From Chamaecyparis obtusa (Eukaryota; Streptophyta; Pinopsida; Cupressales; Cupressaceae), in assembly GCA_027943335.1 (NCBI GenBank), contig BSBK01006431.1, forward strand, positions 606,001-670,000: 64,000 bases of DNA. The letters run 5' to 3'. Position numbers and translations under genes: made by a program. The notes beneath the pieces were generated by a model, which was given only the letters and a program-made list of their open reading frames with translations, was not told the DNA's origin and did no database searches. Of the stretch, positions 36,066-48,908 are shown piece after piece (positions within the stretch are counted from its first letter, which is position 1; every line of letters begins with the position of its first letter).

Positions 36066-36574
36066 TGTTCAGTGTCGATTTGTATTTGTAGGTTGCAAAC
36101 AAATTATCTTTCTTCCACCAATGAGTCATTCCATTCAAGAAAGACCATGTCTAACAATATCATCCCACAAAAAAATAAGGAGATAATTGCTAGATTGTGG
36201 TCTAACTTTAAAAGAAAAGGTGATGGAAAATGTTATTGTCCTTGCAAAATTTACAAGGGCTTAAAGACTCAAAGATATCTACTCAAAATAGCTGAGGAAC
36301 ATTGTAGGTAGGATGGTCACATTGAAGGGGGAAACAAATTTCATCCATTGGTATATAGTTTAATAATATATAAAATACATAAGACATGATTTGATGATGA
36401 CATCATGGTCATGGTTAATTTAAGGTCATCATTTTTATATAGTTCAACCACCCTAGGTTTCATGTTATGGACCATGACAATCCGGAGAATGTGGATTTCC
36501 AAATGATGGAAAATGAAGGTGTGAATATTGAAGTAGAAGGTAATTATCACATGGAAGAAGATAATGATGATCAA

Positions 36575-36617
36575 GATGATGATGATGATGATGATGATGA
36601 TGATAATGATGATGATG
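36575..36617. repeat. (GAT)n microsatellite in the transposase acidic region
   Basis: About 14 GAT-type triplets encode a run of aspartates in the TNP2 frame, just before the PLYEG motif. Expansion inside an already acidic region is likely. Confidence 0.85.
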
Positions 36618-39600
36618 CAGATGACCTTGATGTACCTATACTTGAGAAGGCATACAAGCCCCTATACGAAGGCTCCCAAACAACTCTTCTTTCCATTGCA
36701 TTATTGTTGGTAAACTTGAAGGTTATGAATAGTTTATCCAACATAGCAATCACACATATGTTAAGGTATGTCATCTTTTTTCATTTTTTTAGTCATAATT
36801 TCCTTACAGTTAACAAAGGGTGAATCATGTAGCAATTAATATTCTTTATATTAATAAATTATATTTTTGGTTGTAGGTTGATAGGTGAGGGTTTTTTACC
36901 ACCATCAAACATTCTACCTCGCTCATACTAAGAATTATCTACCATTATGAAAGATATTGGAATGGAGTATCAAACAATACATGCATGTCCGAATGATTAT
37001 ATTATATATCATAAACAACATGAATTTGCAATAGAATGCCCTTAGTGTCATATTAGTAGATATCGATCAGATCAAATAACAAAAAAGGTTCCTTGCAAGG
37101 TTCTTCGTTATATTCCCATTATTCCATGTCTGCAATGATTATTCAGGTGCAATAGCTTGGCACAATTTATGGATTACCATGCACACAATAGAATTCAAAA
37201 TGACATTATGAGAATTCCTATAGATGGTTTAGCATTTAAGGAAATAGAGGAAACTTGGCCACACTTTAAAGAAGAACCTCATAATCTCAAGCTTTCATTG
37301 GCAGCGAATGATGTCAATCTGTTTGGAGAGATGAGATCTGTTTACTTGGTGTGGCCTACTTTTTTATCAACAATAAAATTCTTCCTTGGATGTACATAAA
37401 GAGGGAGCATATAATGTTGGAAATGATTATTCCAAGTATTTTTTCATTTAATAGTCATCTAAATTAATTTAATCCATCAAAATGGTCATAATAATTATGT
37501 AATGTTTTTGTTCATTCAACTAGGTAAGTACCAAGTTAAAGATATGCATGTATATATTGAGCCCCTTATTGATGAGTTGATGGTGTTATGGAATCTGGTC
37601 ACTATGTATGACATCTCTAGACCAATAGGACAAATTTTTTTTTGATTCCATGCAATGCTTGTATGGACAATACATGATGCCCCTAGGCTAATATATTTTT
37701 GTGGCATGTTCTCTTCTTAACATCTCTTTTTTGGTATGTTATAGTGCTAATTCATAATTAACATATTTAATCTAATTATACACAATCTTGTAGGTCTTCA
37801 GACAAAGGAAAAATTTGCATGTCCACTTTGTGGTCCAAAGATGAAATCTCATCATTCAAAAAGTTTAGGAAAGTAGGTGTTCGATGAGCATAGACACTTT
37901 CTCCACAAAAATCGTAAGTACCGAATTATCAAAAAAAAAAATTTCAATGGAAAAGAGAGACTACATCAAAGCCATTGAGAATGAAACCTTGCCTATGGAA
38001 GTTGGAATACAATAAAATAAATCATCAAGGTAATGTCATTCCATCTGATGGTTTTTGTTTGAAATTTATATTTTGATATTGTGTTTTGTTTACTGATGAT
38101 GTAATTGAGGCTCTTGAAGGTTGTCAAGGCATTAATGACCAACTTCCAAAAGGACTAAAAATTTATCCTACACAATTAAGTAGGTTGTTGTACTACAAGA
38201 AACTCTCAATTGTACATTTTTTTGATGCTATGAATATTGGAAAGAATGTAATAGAGACATTATGGAAAATATTGGATGGAAGGCGTGACAAAGACAAAAT
38301 TGTCAAAATTTGTAGTGACATTGAAGAATCCAACTATGCAATGAAAAATGGCATTAGATCAAATAAAAATGGAGACCAGATTGATATAATTTACCATACT
38401 TGGTTATTATCAGAGTAGTAGAGAAATGCTATAAAAGAAGTCATAAAAAAAAAAATTCCCATAGGATTTGCTGAGAACATAAACAATCTCATATAAAAGA
38501 AAATTGAATTTGGGCCAGGGATGAAAATACACAATTGGTATACATTTATTAAGGTAATTCATGTTATTTTGTATTCACTATATAGTTGTATACTCCATGT
38601 AGTTTTCATTGCATTATTTTACAAAATATTGATAAGATCATTTTACAAATATTGTAGTATGTTCTACCTTTATCTCTCCCACACCACTTCGACAATAGTG
38701 TCAAACAAGTTATATATGATCTTGGAAAATACATGAGGTTGTTTTCATCAAAAGAAATCAATAAAGAAGATATAAAATATTGGAAGAGAAAAATTCCTCA
38801 ACTTATGTGTGAGATGAAAAAGTGTCTACCTTTAAAATTTTCAATGCACAAGAACACTACCTCATACATCAAGTTTAGTACATTGAATTGTGTGGACCTG
38901 TACAAACTAGGTCATTGTGCATGGTTGAGAGGCACTTGAAATTTTTGAAGGGCTTGGTTCGACAAAGAGCACATCCTGAGGGTTATATGGTGGAGGGATA
39001 TATGGTATACTAGACCATGGTATACATTAGTGAATATCTTCCTAAGTTTACAACAAAGATCCATGTAGATCGTATTTGGGATCCCAAATCTATTAAAAAA
39101 TTCAAAAGGGAGCACTTGATGGGGAAATGTAGATTGACGAAAGTGAGAGGTAATTATAAGATGTTATCGTAGTTAATTAATTCTTATAAATATTCAATAT
39201 AAGTTATTTGTAATTGGTATATATATTTTTTATATAGTTGGTCGAGAGTGAGATGCAATTAATACATTTATATATTGTGAATAATCTTGATTTGATGATG
39301 GTATGGATTAAACGATGTCAACAAAATAATTTCTCATTAACATTGGAAGGTGTTGCTTCATTGGTTAGAGAAGCTCATCACAATGGAGATTCCAATGTTA
39401 TGTCAATGGTAATTGATCTAGCATATGGTTTAAGAGGTAGAGAGGTACGTAAAAAATTATTAATGATCATGAACCATATGTTTCATATCAACTCATGATG
39501 CAAATAATTTTCACACGCTTGAAAAATTGTAGGTCAAGCACCACAAAGCTATGCACTATCATGGTGAAAAATTTTGAATAAAAAAATTGGATGACACAAA

Positions 39601-40017
39601 GAAAACTTGTGATAATGGGATAAATGCAGTCTTCGAGGTCACTAATATATCATCTAAAAATGACATACATCCTCAACAATCTAAAAATTGATATCTTGGA
39701 TGATATACTTGTGTGCAACTTTAACTCCTTCAAATTAGTTATATTCATCATCAAATGGTACAGGCTTTGACTAAATAAAAATGATCCTGATAGAACTATT
39801 ATTCAACATGATAATGGATTTACCATAATTAATACAAGGTCATTTGAGCCAGTTGGAGATGAGCCCTATGTTCTTCTAAGCCAATGTGAGCAAGTGTTTT
39901 ACTTAGAGGTTCCACATAAACCGGGTTGGCCATTTGTTGTTAGACATGATCCAAGAGGAAGGCCAATAAAGTATAATGTGATGGAAAAGGAGATACTAAA
40001 GATGATGAAGAAGAGGA

Positions 40018-40086
40018 TGGTGGTGGTGGTGGTGGTGGTGATGATGACGATGATGATGACGATGATGATAATGATGATGATGATGG

Positions 40087-40129
<43 letters not shown>

Positions 40130-40142
40130 GAAGAAGATGATC
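40018..40142. repeat. (GGT)n/(GAT)n microsatellite at the transposase 3' end
   Basis: A GGT run passes into about 35 GAT or GAC triplets and then GAA triplets. In the frame of the DUF4216-like exon the tract would be valine- then methionine-rich; in the neighbouring frame it is polyaspartate, as in the first tract, so a frameshift just upstream is likely. Confidence 0.85.
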
Positions 40143-40287
40143 AATGACACATGATTGAAATGTACAAGGTATGTGATTTAATTTTTTATATATATTTATA
40201 TTGATTAGTATATATACTTAATATTAATTTATTGATTTCAATTCTAATGATTACATATTTATTGTGTTCAATTATAATGATTGCAAC

Positions 40288-40875
40288 CTATGTGATTTAT
40301 GATTACCAATGTATTGCTTATGATGCTCAATTAATTGTTGCCGATACATGTATATATTTTGTTTGATTGTCACCCTTTCTGGAAATAGGCAATTGACTAC
40401 ACACATCATCACCCCTTCTATTGATGGTCTTGCCTTCCATATATAAGGTACAGGTAATTTTTTCATGTTTATGATCTTGCATATTGTTCATGTTGTCGTC
40501 TACATAATTTTTAGCATACATATCATGTAATTTTTATCTAACTTAAGATAAATGATTCACATATGAATTAGTGAAACTCACTTAGTTTAGTTACAAGATA
40601 TGTAATTTACAATTACCATTGTATTTCTTATGATGCTCAATTAATTGCTGCCGATACATGTATATATTTTATTTGATTGTCACCCTTTCTGGAAATAGAC
40701 AATTGACTACACACATCATCACCTTTTATGTTGATGATCTTGCATTCCATATATAAGGTAAAAGTAATTTGTTCATGTTTATGATCTTCCATATTGTTCA
40801 TGTTGTTTTCTATGTAATTTGTAGCATACATATCATGTAATTTTTAGCTAACTTAAGATAAATGATTAACACATG
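40288..40875. repeat. 310-bp tandem duplication, two copies
   Basis: TGATGCTCAATTAATTG lies at 40,321 and at 40,631, exactly 310 bp apart. The copies share GCCGATACATGTATATATTT, TCACCCTTTCTGGAAATA and CATACATATCATGTAATTTT. They differ by about 8% by eye. No coding signal; the matching short open frames on the minus strand simply reflect the duplication. Confidence 0.92.
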
Positions 40876-41383
40876 CAAGAAATTTAACCCCTTTGACAAG
40901 GATCCTGCACAGTGACATGGATCAGCAGTTATAAGTCAATACGCCCTATATATATAATACATAATTGATATAAAATTATGATTTCATTGTTTACTAATAA
41001 ATAGACATAATTTTCTTATATTCTTCTTGTTTATCACTAAGCACATAATGTGATTTCCTATTACAATGATTGTCTCATCTCCTTATAATTGACTTAATAC
41101 AAATGCTCCCATACTTCATTGACCCCTTATTATCTCTTCCTTGTTCAGTGGTAAAAAATACCAATTTTATTGATTAATACCTCAAATGTTACTTGATCAA
41201 ATTCAAGTCTTATGTTGTTTGTGTGCTATGCTAAGGATACGACTTGTCTTCGTCACTTTTCTGATCATTTTATATGATTCCTATTTTTTTGTGCCTTTCC
41301 TTCATTTTCAACTTACATTTTATATCTCCCACGTATAGAAAAAGAAGAACCATATGGGTCATGACTCTATTCAAGACTTGATT

Positions 41384-41425
<42 letters not shown>

Positions 41426-41696
41426 AATTATTATCAAAATTCTATTTGAAGCGGGGACATGACAATATCTCATTTGATGGATTGAAGGAACCACCAAATA
41501 GGTACTTGTCAGATCTATCTTCCTCGAATGAGGGAAATGTGGGAATGGTAGATGAAAGTTTGACATGTAATACAAAAAAAATAGGGAGATTAACTAGAGG
41601 TCAAAAGATTAGAAAAAAAATTAATAAATGCATGCAATTTTTCCTTTCTCAAGGGGGTCATGTTCTTATGATGATGAGACCAAAGTGACATCAAGG
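40876..41696 (+). other. CACTA interior: spacer, (TA)n tract and a coding-like piece
   Basis: A (TA)n tract lies at 41,388-41,420. Next, 41,446-41,688 is an open plus-strand stretch (ERGHD-like start, KEPPNRYLSDLSSSNEGNVG, KIGRLTRGQKIRKKINKCMQ) that is probably an exon of the second CACTA gene. It is interrupted a few bases later by the copia insertion and would resume at 50,371. Confidence 0.4.
41692..41696. other. Nested copia target-site duplication, left copy (CAAGG)
   Basis: CAAGG precedes TGTTAATATGA and recurs at 50,371-50,375. Confidence 0.95.
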
Positions 41697-44163
41697 TGTT
41701 AATATGATTTAGAACAACAGAGAGGGGGGGTGAATCAGTTGTTCTCAGGTCCAGATGTATAAAATAAACTTTAAAACTCTTCAACAAATTAGATCCAACA
41801 ACCAACAACTACTCAGTCATTACTGATTGCATAAAAGAAACATATAATAGTGTAGTCCACTATCCAATAGTATCTAACTTGTAAAACACAGAAATGTTCA
41901 AACCAAAACATTCACACAAGTATTAACACCAAGATTTATAGTGGAAACCCAATTTGAGAAAAACTAATTTGTAACATGTTACTATTATTTTCACTCTTTT
42001 TAAGTGAGCTCTATGAAAAGCCAACCCTGTCAAAGGTTACAAACACATTATCAGGTGTGACCCGGTTAAAGGATTTAAACCACTCTATTAAAAGTGCGCC
42101 TTGTTATATGACTTACATACATCCCATTAGAATGAAACATTGTTCAAAGGATTTATACAAATGAATGTTAGGTCAACCTCTATTAAAAGGATTTTTACTG
42201 ATACAATGGTTAGAAAGTAACAGGGTATGTGCAGGATCATGGTATGCCAAACTAGGCCCTTAAGTGGTAATAAAAATTCAGAAAATCAGGTTTAGGCAAG
42301 TTGACATAAAAAGTTGAACAAGTTATAAATATTATATCAAAAGTATGTAAGAAGAGAATCTATAGAAAATTGAATTTAGTTTCTAAGATACTAGGCCTTT
42401 TTTGAAAATAAATTATTCTATATGTTGAAATTTTCAAATTTCAATGGCAGTACAAAAATTTTAGGAAAAAATAGGAAGTAGGTGTATGTGTGACCCCCTT
42501 TAATACAATCAAATGATAATTTTTGTTTACAAGATTCTAGATATAAGTAGTAGACTCGTGTCTAGATATGACACATATTTTTTAAAAATTTATTTACAAA
42601 TAAATAATTAATTATGATTTTTATTCTACAACTTTTTCATAATACAAAAGCTTTCGCGTATAACCACGTTAACTTAGTCTAAAATTTATCAAATTAAAAA
42701 CTTTTTTTATTTTTCTCGTAGCAGGAAAATCATAGAATGTGACACATATTTTGGATTTCAAAAATGTTATACAGTTTGAAAGTTATAGCTATTTTTCAAC
42801 AAGTCTATCAATCAAGACTAGACAGATAACAAGTAGGTGTATGTCTGACCACATTAAACAAAATCAAATGATAATAATTTTTTATAAGATTCTAGATAAA
42901 AGTAGTAGACTAATGTTTGGATGTGATGTATATGTTTTTATATTTTTTTCCAAGTAAATAATTAATTATGATTTTTATGTTAAAATTTTTCCTGAATATA
43001 AAAACTCCTGTGCCTGACCACCTTAACTTAGTCTAAACTTCATCAAATTGAAATAATTGTATATTATTATTGTATTAGGTCAAGCATAGAATGTGATGTA
43101 TATTTCAGATTTCAAAAATGTTATGTTGTTTGAAAGTTATAGTTGTTTTTCAAAGAGTCTATCAATCAGGACTTCATTTTCACATCGCCACTTTTTGGCA
43201 TACCATGATCCTGCACATACCCAACAGTAGTATTGATCTGAAAAACATATAGCTCACTTTGCAAATATTAGATCCAATTCCGTACACATATGCTAGCTTA
43301 CTGATTGTGAACCTTTTCCATCTCCATCACTGTTCTACTCAGAAATCTCTTTAAGCAATCACACCACTTCTCCTTCGGCCTATTCTACTTAGATAGTCAA
43401 TAACATCAACAATAATTCGAGCATCCTCTATCTTTAGCCTCATGCTTAGGTTTCCTTAATACTTCCTCAATTAGGTCAATACATCTTTTTCCTCTTAATA
43501 TCCTTTGTAGATCTTAGGGTTAGGTCAGATTCATCGAATCCCTCCAACTTTTTGTTCTTCATCTATCCTTCTAGAAATATCTCAAATCTCTTAATAGATT
43601 TACAATAAAACATTTTACAGTGTATTAAATGCTTCCATACAATCAATAAATAAAGTCAACACATTTTACATAATCCAAGAATTCAACTATTACAGCTGGA
43701 AATTTGAATTCTTTCTCAAATGTAAATTACTGATGCTCGGTCAATATAGTGTTCAACTCCTCAGTCTTCATTAGAAATCTTGGTCACCACAAAAACTATT
43801 TCGTCGGTAGTTAAATGATGTTTGGTCAACACTAAATTTACTCAGCATATACTAGCTCAGTTGACAGTAACATCACTCAGCTTAAACTAGATTTTATCAC
43901 TTTTGCTCGGTTAAGCCTACTAGTTTAGTCTCCATTCTTACTTAGATAAACAATACCTTATCTTATCATTGTTCCACATAATCAAGTACTCATTGAAGTA
44001 TCAAGATAACTCAACCTTTCCTTAGGTGCTATTGTTACCAACCTTACCTATCCCCTTCACAACAATCAAAATAGATAGTACTTTCTTAGATAGAAATAGT
44101 CTTACCAGTTAAGGTTTGACATCAAGGACAATACAACAATTGTTTCAATTGTAGTTTCCAACA
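41697..44163 (-). repeat. Nested copia 3' LTR, interrupted by a DNA element
   Basis: 41,697-42,222 and 43,227-44,163 together match the LTR at 48,909-50,370. The interruption is the 1-kb terminal-inverted-repeat element. A G-tract near 41,720 is, in element orientation, TTCACCCCCCC at the LTR end. Several CGGT/ACCGAG words occur between 43,735 and 43,915, as in the other copia family. Confidence 0.93.
42223..43222. mobile_element. 1,000-bp non-autonomous TIR element in the copia LTR
   Basis: The ends are perfect 29-bp inverted repeats starting GGGTATGTGCAGGATCATGG (42,223-42,251 and 43,194-43,222). The empty site is visible in the partner LTR near 49,430 (TTAACAGTAG), so the duplicated target is AACA (42,219-42,222 and 43,223-43,226). 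The interior holds two tandem units of about 355 bp (GTAGGTGTATGT at 42,478 and 42,833), each with TTCAAAAATGTTAT and TTTGAAAGTTATAG. It encodes no protein. A 4-bp duplication with GGG ends does not match hAT (8 bp), Mutator (9 bp), CACTA (3 bp) or Harbinger (TWA), so the superfamily is open. Confidence 0.93.
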
Positions 44164-44175
44164 ATCTCCCTCTTT
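44164..44175 (-). other. Nested copia polypurine tract
   Basis: AAAGAGGGAGAT on the minus strand abuts the LTR start TGTTGGAAAC. The plus-strand copia has the same tract. Confidence 0.9.
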
Positions 44176-44610
44176 GGCATTGATGGAAACACCATATAAA
44201 TAACACATGAATTATCAACCAGTCTAAAACTTATCTGTCCATTAGAAATATTTATAATATCCTTAGCTTCATTCTGATATAGAATCAATTAGCCATGCTT
44301 GTATGACCATCTACTAAATCTCTCCCTCTTACTTGATCTTCCATGAAATCTCACCATGTGTATTCATCTGTGATCATATCCCTCTTTGACAAAAATGCCA
44401 AAGAAGAAACTAAAACATACATCCTACAGATGTAGATATCATTTTTCAGTTCAGTAACAATATTTCTCCCTCTTTCATCTTTTCTTATGACTAATTCTTG
44501 GCTTTGCTATACTTTTCACAACTCTAGGTTGCTCCTAAAGTGTGACCTATCTCTACATCAATTTTTCAGATACTCTTTACACCACATTTGATGCAATGCT
44601 CCTAGCTTGA

Positions 44611-47600
44611 CTAGCCAACCTCAGTTAGGGGAAGAACCCCTAACTGACCTCTCAGATATTCATGAGCTTCTTTAGGTAAAGCTTTAGTGAATATGTCTGC
44701 TAGTTCCTTTGTATTCACACATTCCATTTAGACCTCTTTATCTTGTACTAGTTCCCTCAAGTAATGATACTTGATGGTGATGTGTTTGGTCTTTGTGTGC
44801 ATCACTAGATTCTTTGAGATGATAAAACTTGTGTTGTCACGTTAGATGATAACTGGCTCAATGATCTCTTCTTTCATGTCTACCAACAATTGCTTTATCC
44901 ATACCAAGTTTGAATAGTTCACTGCTGCAGCCACATAATCGACTTCAGTAGTAGATTGGGAAATGTAATTTTGTTTCTTTCTTATCCAAGAAACTAATCT
45001 CTATCCAAGAAAGAAAGCTCCAGCACTAATACTCTTTCTGTCATCCATATTTCTTGCCCAATCAACATCAGTATACACTCTCATTTCAAACTTTTCATGC
45101 TTCTTGTAGTACAATCCATTGTCAACAGTTCCTTTCAAATATCTCATTATCCTTTTGACAACCATCATGTGAGTTTCCTTAGGATTGGTAGAGAATCTTG
45201 CCACAATCCCAACAGTTAAAGCAATGTCTAGTCTGTTGTGTACAACATATTATAGCTTTCCAATCATGGATCTATACAAAGTCTGGTTTACTTCTGTTGC
45301 ATCATAATTTTTAGACAACTTTTGTCCAGTAGCCATGGGAGTACTTACTGGCCTTGAAACTTCCATACCAAAGGTTTTCAATATCTCATGAACATATTTA
45401 GACTAGGTGATGAAAATTCATTTCTCCATCTGATATACTTGTAAACAAACAAAAAATTTGATCTCCCCAAACATACTCATTTCAAATTCGGTTGCATTTC
45501 ATTTGAAAATTTCTTACACAAGGCATCTTTTCCACCAAATATAATATCATCTACAAAAATATTAGCCAACAAGATTCCTTTACCTTCTTCATCTTTCATG
45601 TACAGATTACTTGTGTCATTTTTCCTTGAGAATGCAATCTATATCAAGTAGTTGTGCAGTCTCTCATACCATGCTTTGGGAGCTTTCTTTAGTCCATACA
45701 GTGCTTTATTCAATTTGAAAACCACGTGTCTATTGTTTGGATCAGCAAATCCTTCTGACTCTTCAATGTACACTTCTTCTAATATACCATTTCAAATTGT
45801 AGACTTAACATCCATTTGGTATACATTGAAATTTTTGTAGGCAACATATGCAAGTAAGGGTCTTACTCCTTACAATATAGATACAGGGGAAAATGTGTCC
45901 ACATAATCTATTCCTTCTTCTTGTATGTAGCCTTTACATACTAGCCTAGCTTTGTTTCTTGTGATTTGACCATGCTCATTCAACTTGTTTCGGAACACCC
46001 ACTTTGTTCCAATGACATTTTTATTTTCTGGTCTCGACACCAAAGTCCAGGTATCATTCTTCTCTATCTGATCTATCTCCTCATTCATTGCTTATATCCA
46101 GTCTTCATTTTTTAATGCCTCCCTTATTGTCTTAGGCTCAAATTCACATAGTAAACATGTCAGATCTCTTATCTTTCTTTTGGTTAGAACTCTAGTATCT
46201 TTGTCTCCAATTATCTATTTAGTCTTGTGATGTCTCCTTACATATTGTTCCAAAATAGGTTTTTATCTCCTTTCATCTTTCTCTTTAGGTTCACCAACAA
46301 GATTGTCAGATTCAGCTTCTGAATGCTCGACAACCTCTTCCTGATACTCGACAACTTCCTTTTATCACTTGGTATGTTCTTATTCTCTCTCGACATTATT
46401 TTCCTGATGCTTGGCATTGCTTACTTACCCAAGACTCTGCATTAGGTGCAAGTTTTTCACTTGCCTCTCCTTCCTCTATACACACAAAAGATTTGTAATA
46501 TTCTGGTTCTCTTTTGTTGTCAGGTTCATTTTTCTCTACATACTCATCAACTTTGACATTCACACTTTCCACAATTTTGTTAGTGTTAGAGTTCAAACAC
46601 TTATAAGCTTTACTTTTATGGAATAGCCTAGGAATATGCCCTCATCACTTTTAGCATCAAATTTCCCATTCCTATTGTCCTTTAGTATGTAGCATTTGCT
46701 TCCAAAAATTCTAAAGTATTTCACATTAGGTGCATACCCATGCCATAGCTCATAAGGTGTCAGATTTGTACTTTTTTTGATCTGTACTCGGTTAACAGTA
46801 TAAAAAATTGTACTTATAGCTTCTCTCAAATGCTTTTTTGCAACATTCTTTTCAATCATTAATGTCTTGCATAATCCATAATAGATCTGTTCCTTCTCTC
46901 TGCTATACAATTCTATGGAGGAGTTCTTGGTGCAGACATTTGTCTTTTGATCCCTCTATCATTGCAAAATAGATTGAATTCATTGGATATAAATTAGCCA
47001 CCTTGGTCAGATCTTAGACACTTCAGGTTCCTACCTGTCTCCTTTTCAACCTTAGCCAAATACCACTTAAAATTTTGAAAAGCATCATATTTTTATTTTA
47101 AGAACATTACAGTCATCATTCTAGTATAATCAATGACAAACAGGATAAAATATCTAGCACCACAACAGTTTTGTAAACCCATAGGTCCACAAAGGTTAGT
47201 ATGAACCAAATCTAAAGAATTCTCAAAAGTAAAAGTCTTTCTCTTAAAACTAGACTTTGTCATCTTACCCAATTGACATTCTTTACACATTACATTCTCA
47301 AGTTTCTTCAATCTAGGCAAACCTCTCACTTTATTCTTCTTACTAATTTCTACCAGATTATCAAAGTTAACATGACATAGTCGCTTATGCCATAACCAAA
47401 TATCATCAAGTTGTGCAATCATACATGTTTCTTCAAATAGCTCTAGATAGAACAAATTACCTCTTATCTATTCTCTACTTCCAATAAGTTCACCAGTGGC
47501 ATTAAATATTTTGGGCTTCCTGTGATGAAATTCCACTCGGTAGCTAGTGCTATTAAGTTGTGTAACACTCAATAGATTATAGTTAAGACCCTCAACCCAA

Positions 47601-48851
47601 TAAGAATTCTCATAAGTGATCTTATCAGTCAGCTTAATCAATCCTTTACCTCTAACAGGACATGGTGCATCATTACCAAATTTGACACTTCTACCTTTAT
47701 AATGATCTAAGGTATCAAACTTATTCTTGTCACCAGTCATGTGATGTGAACAACCACTGTCAATAATCCATTTATAATTTTTTTTGACATAAGATATCAA
47801 TTGAATTTTCTCATCCTCATCAACTCATCTTGCATTGAAACATATTCAACTTCAATTTCAAAATCATCACTATTAGTTTCAGTCTCTTCTTTAACAATAT
47901 AGCAGGATTTCTTACCTTTTCCTTTCTAGTCCTTGTACCTTCAATAACCTCTAATTTCTCTTTTGTCTTTATTCTTTTTGTCTCTTTCTTCATCCTTATC
48001 ATCCTTGTTAGGACATCTGATAGCTAATGACCAGCTTTATTTTACGAAAAACATATAATAGGGAGTTTACCTCTATACTTTCCTTGTCCCCTTTTTAGTC
48101 TTCTAGCCATAAGAGCTTCTAGATCCTCAAGCTCTTCATCAGATGTGTCACTTTCACTTTCACTCTCACTAATGCATCTTTCTTTTTCTTTCTTTGAATT
48201 ACTCAAAACCATTTGTGACTTAAAAGAAGATTTAACATTAGCAATAGTGAAGTTATCATAGTTAGAAAGTTCAAAAGCAGTAATCTTACCAACCAAACTT
48301 TCCAAAGTAAGAGCATTGTTAGGGTTACATCTAGATTCCTGAATTGCTGAAATTTTGATGGCATAAATAGGACGCAGAGTTCTCAATACTTTTTTAATTA
48401 TAGTTTCATCATAAATATTTCAATTTTCTCCTCTAATAGAATTTACAACTTTTATTCTACCACAATACTGTGCAATATTCTCACCTTCTTGCATTCTCAT
48501 TTCATCAAATTTACCTCTTAGGCTCTTAGATTTTTCTCTCAGTACATTTATGTCACCAACATAGATGTTTGCAAGAGTGTCCCACATTTTCTTTTCACAA
48601 GTGCAGTCTTTGATGTGTTCAAATTCTGGATAACTTAGGGTAGATGCAATCTCCAACATTTCTTGGTTGTGCTCTTGTTTAGCTCTCATTTCCTTGGTAG
48701 TCAGAGGTGCAACATGTTTGACATAATCATGCTCAACATAATACTTTGCAGAATCACCAATACTGACCAGATGTAGCTTCATCAAACTTTGCCATGGTGG
48801 GAAGTTCTCCTTATTTAGCTTTGGTACCTCCTTCTTATACATCTTGATCAT
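44611..48851 (-). pseudogene. Copia gag-pol polyprotein, heavily broken
   Basis: The ATG at 48,851 begins a gag like that of the element at 57.8 kb (KEVPKLNKENFPPWQSLMKL, SKSLRGKFDEMRMQEGENIA). A zinc-knuckle remnant lies near 48,055 (PIICFS*NKAGH). Protease IIDSGCSHHMTGD is at 47,765. Integrase: finger WLWHKRLCHVNFDNL to CKECQLGKM at 47,400-47,260, catalytic region 47,220-46,900 with DLVHTNLCGP, where family members have [28 protein letters not shown] at 46,050, RT body 45,870-45,300, broken. RNase H 45,204-44,760 with VYTDVDWARN. The frame ends PLTEVG at 44,611. The region between gag and PR and the RT core carry multiple stops and shifts. It cannot encode working proteins. Confidence 0.9.
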
Positions 48852-48893
48852 TTTCTTAAAGTACCTTTAAACTTGTTCTCTGTAAGCACCAAC

Positions 48894-48908
48894 AAATTTG
48901 ATACTAAT
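48894..48908 (-). other. Degenerate copia primer-binding site
   Basis: Directly inside the 5' LTR the minus strand reads ATTAGTATCAAATTT where the related element at 57,755 reads ATTGGTATCAGAGCT. The following GTTGGTGCTT also aligns with TTTGGTGCTT there, so this is the mutated tRNA-iMet site. At least three of the twelve pairing bases have changed. Confidence 0.8.

Larger units (their letters stand above)
36072..40146 (+). pseudogene. CACTA (En/Spm) TNP2-type transposase, intron-containing and degraded
   Basis: Exon-like blocks follow TNP2 order. 36,150-36,345: transposase-associated N-terminus (CYCPCKIYKGLKTQRYLLKI). 36,467-36,770: acidic region, then KPLYEGSQTT. 36,880-37,130: YQTIHACPNDY and a CP.CHISRYRSDQ box. 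37,150-37,430: NSLAQFMDYHAHNRIQNDIM, EETWPHFKEEPHNLKLSLAA. 37,510-37,700: VYIEPLIDEL, MYDISRPIGQ. 37,790-37,920: CPLCGPKMKSHHSKSLGK. 38,090-38,420: helical segment. 38,690-39,140: DUF4218-like (DLGKYMR, HLKFLKGLVRQRAHPEG, YISEYLPKFTTKIHVDRIWD). 39,240-40,146: DUF4216-like C-terminus (DNGFTIINTRSFEPVGDEPY, CEQVFYLEVPHKPGW). The protein would cut and join element ends in the nucleus. Stops and shifts between blocks are too many for a working gene even allowing for introns. TNP2-type pseudogenes are the usual CACTA marker. Confidence 0.85.
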
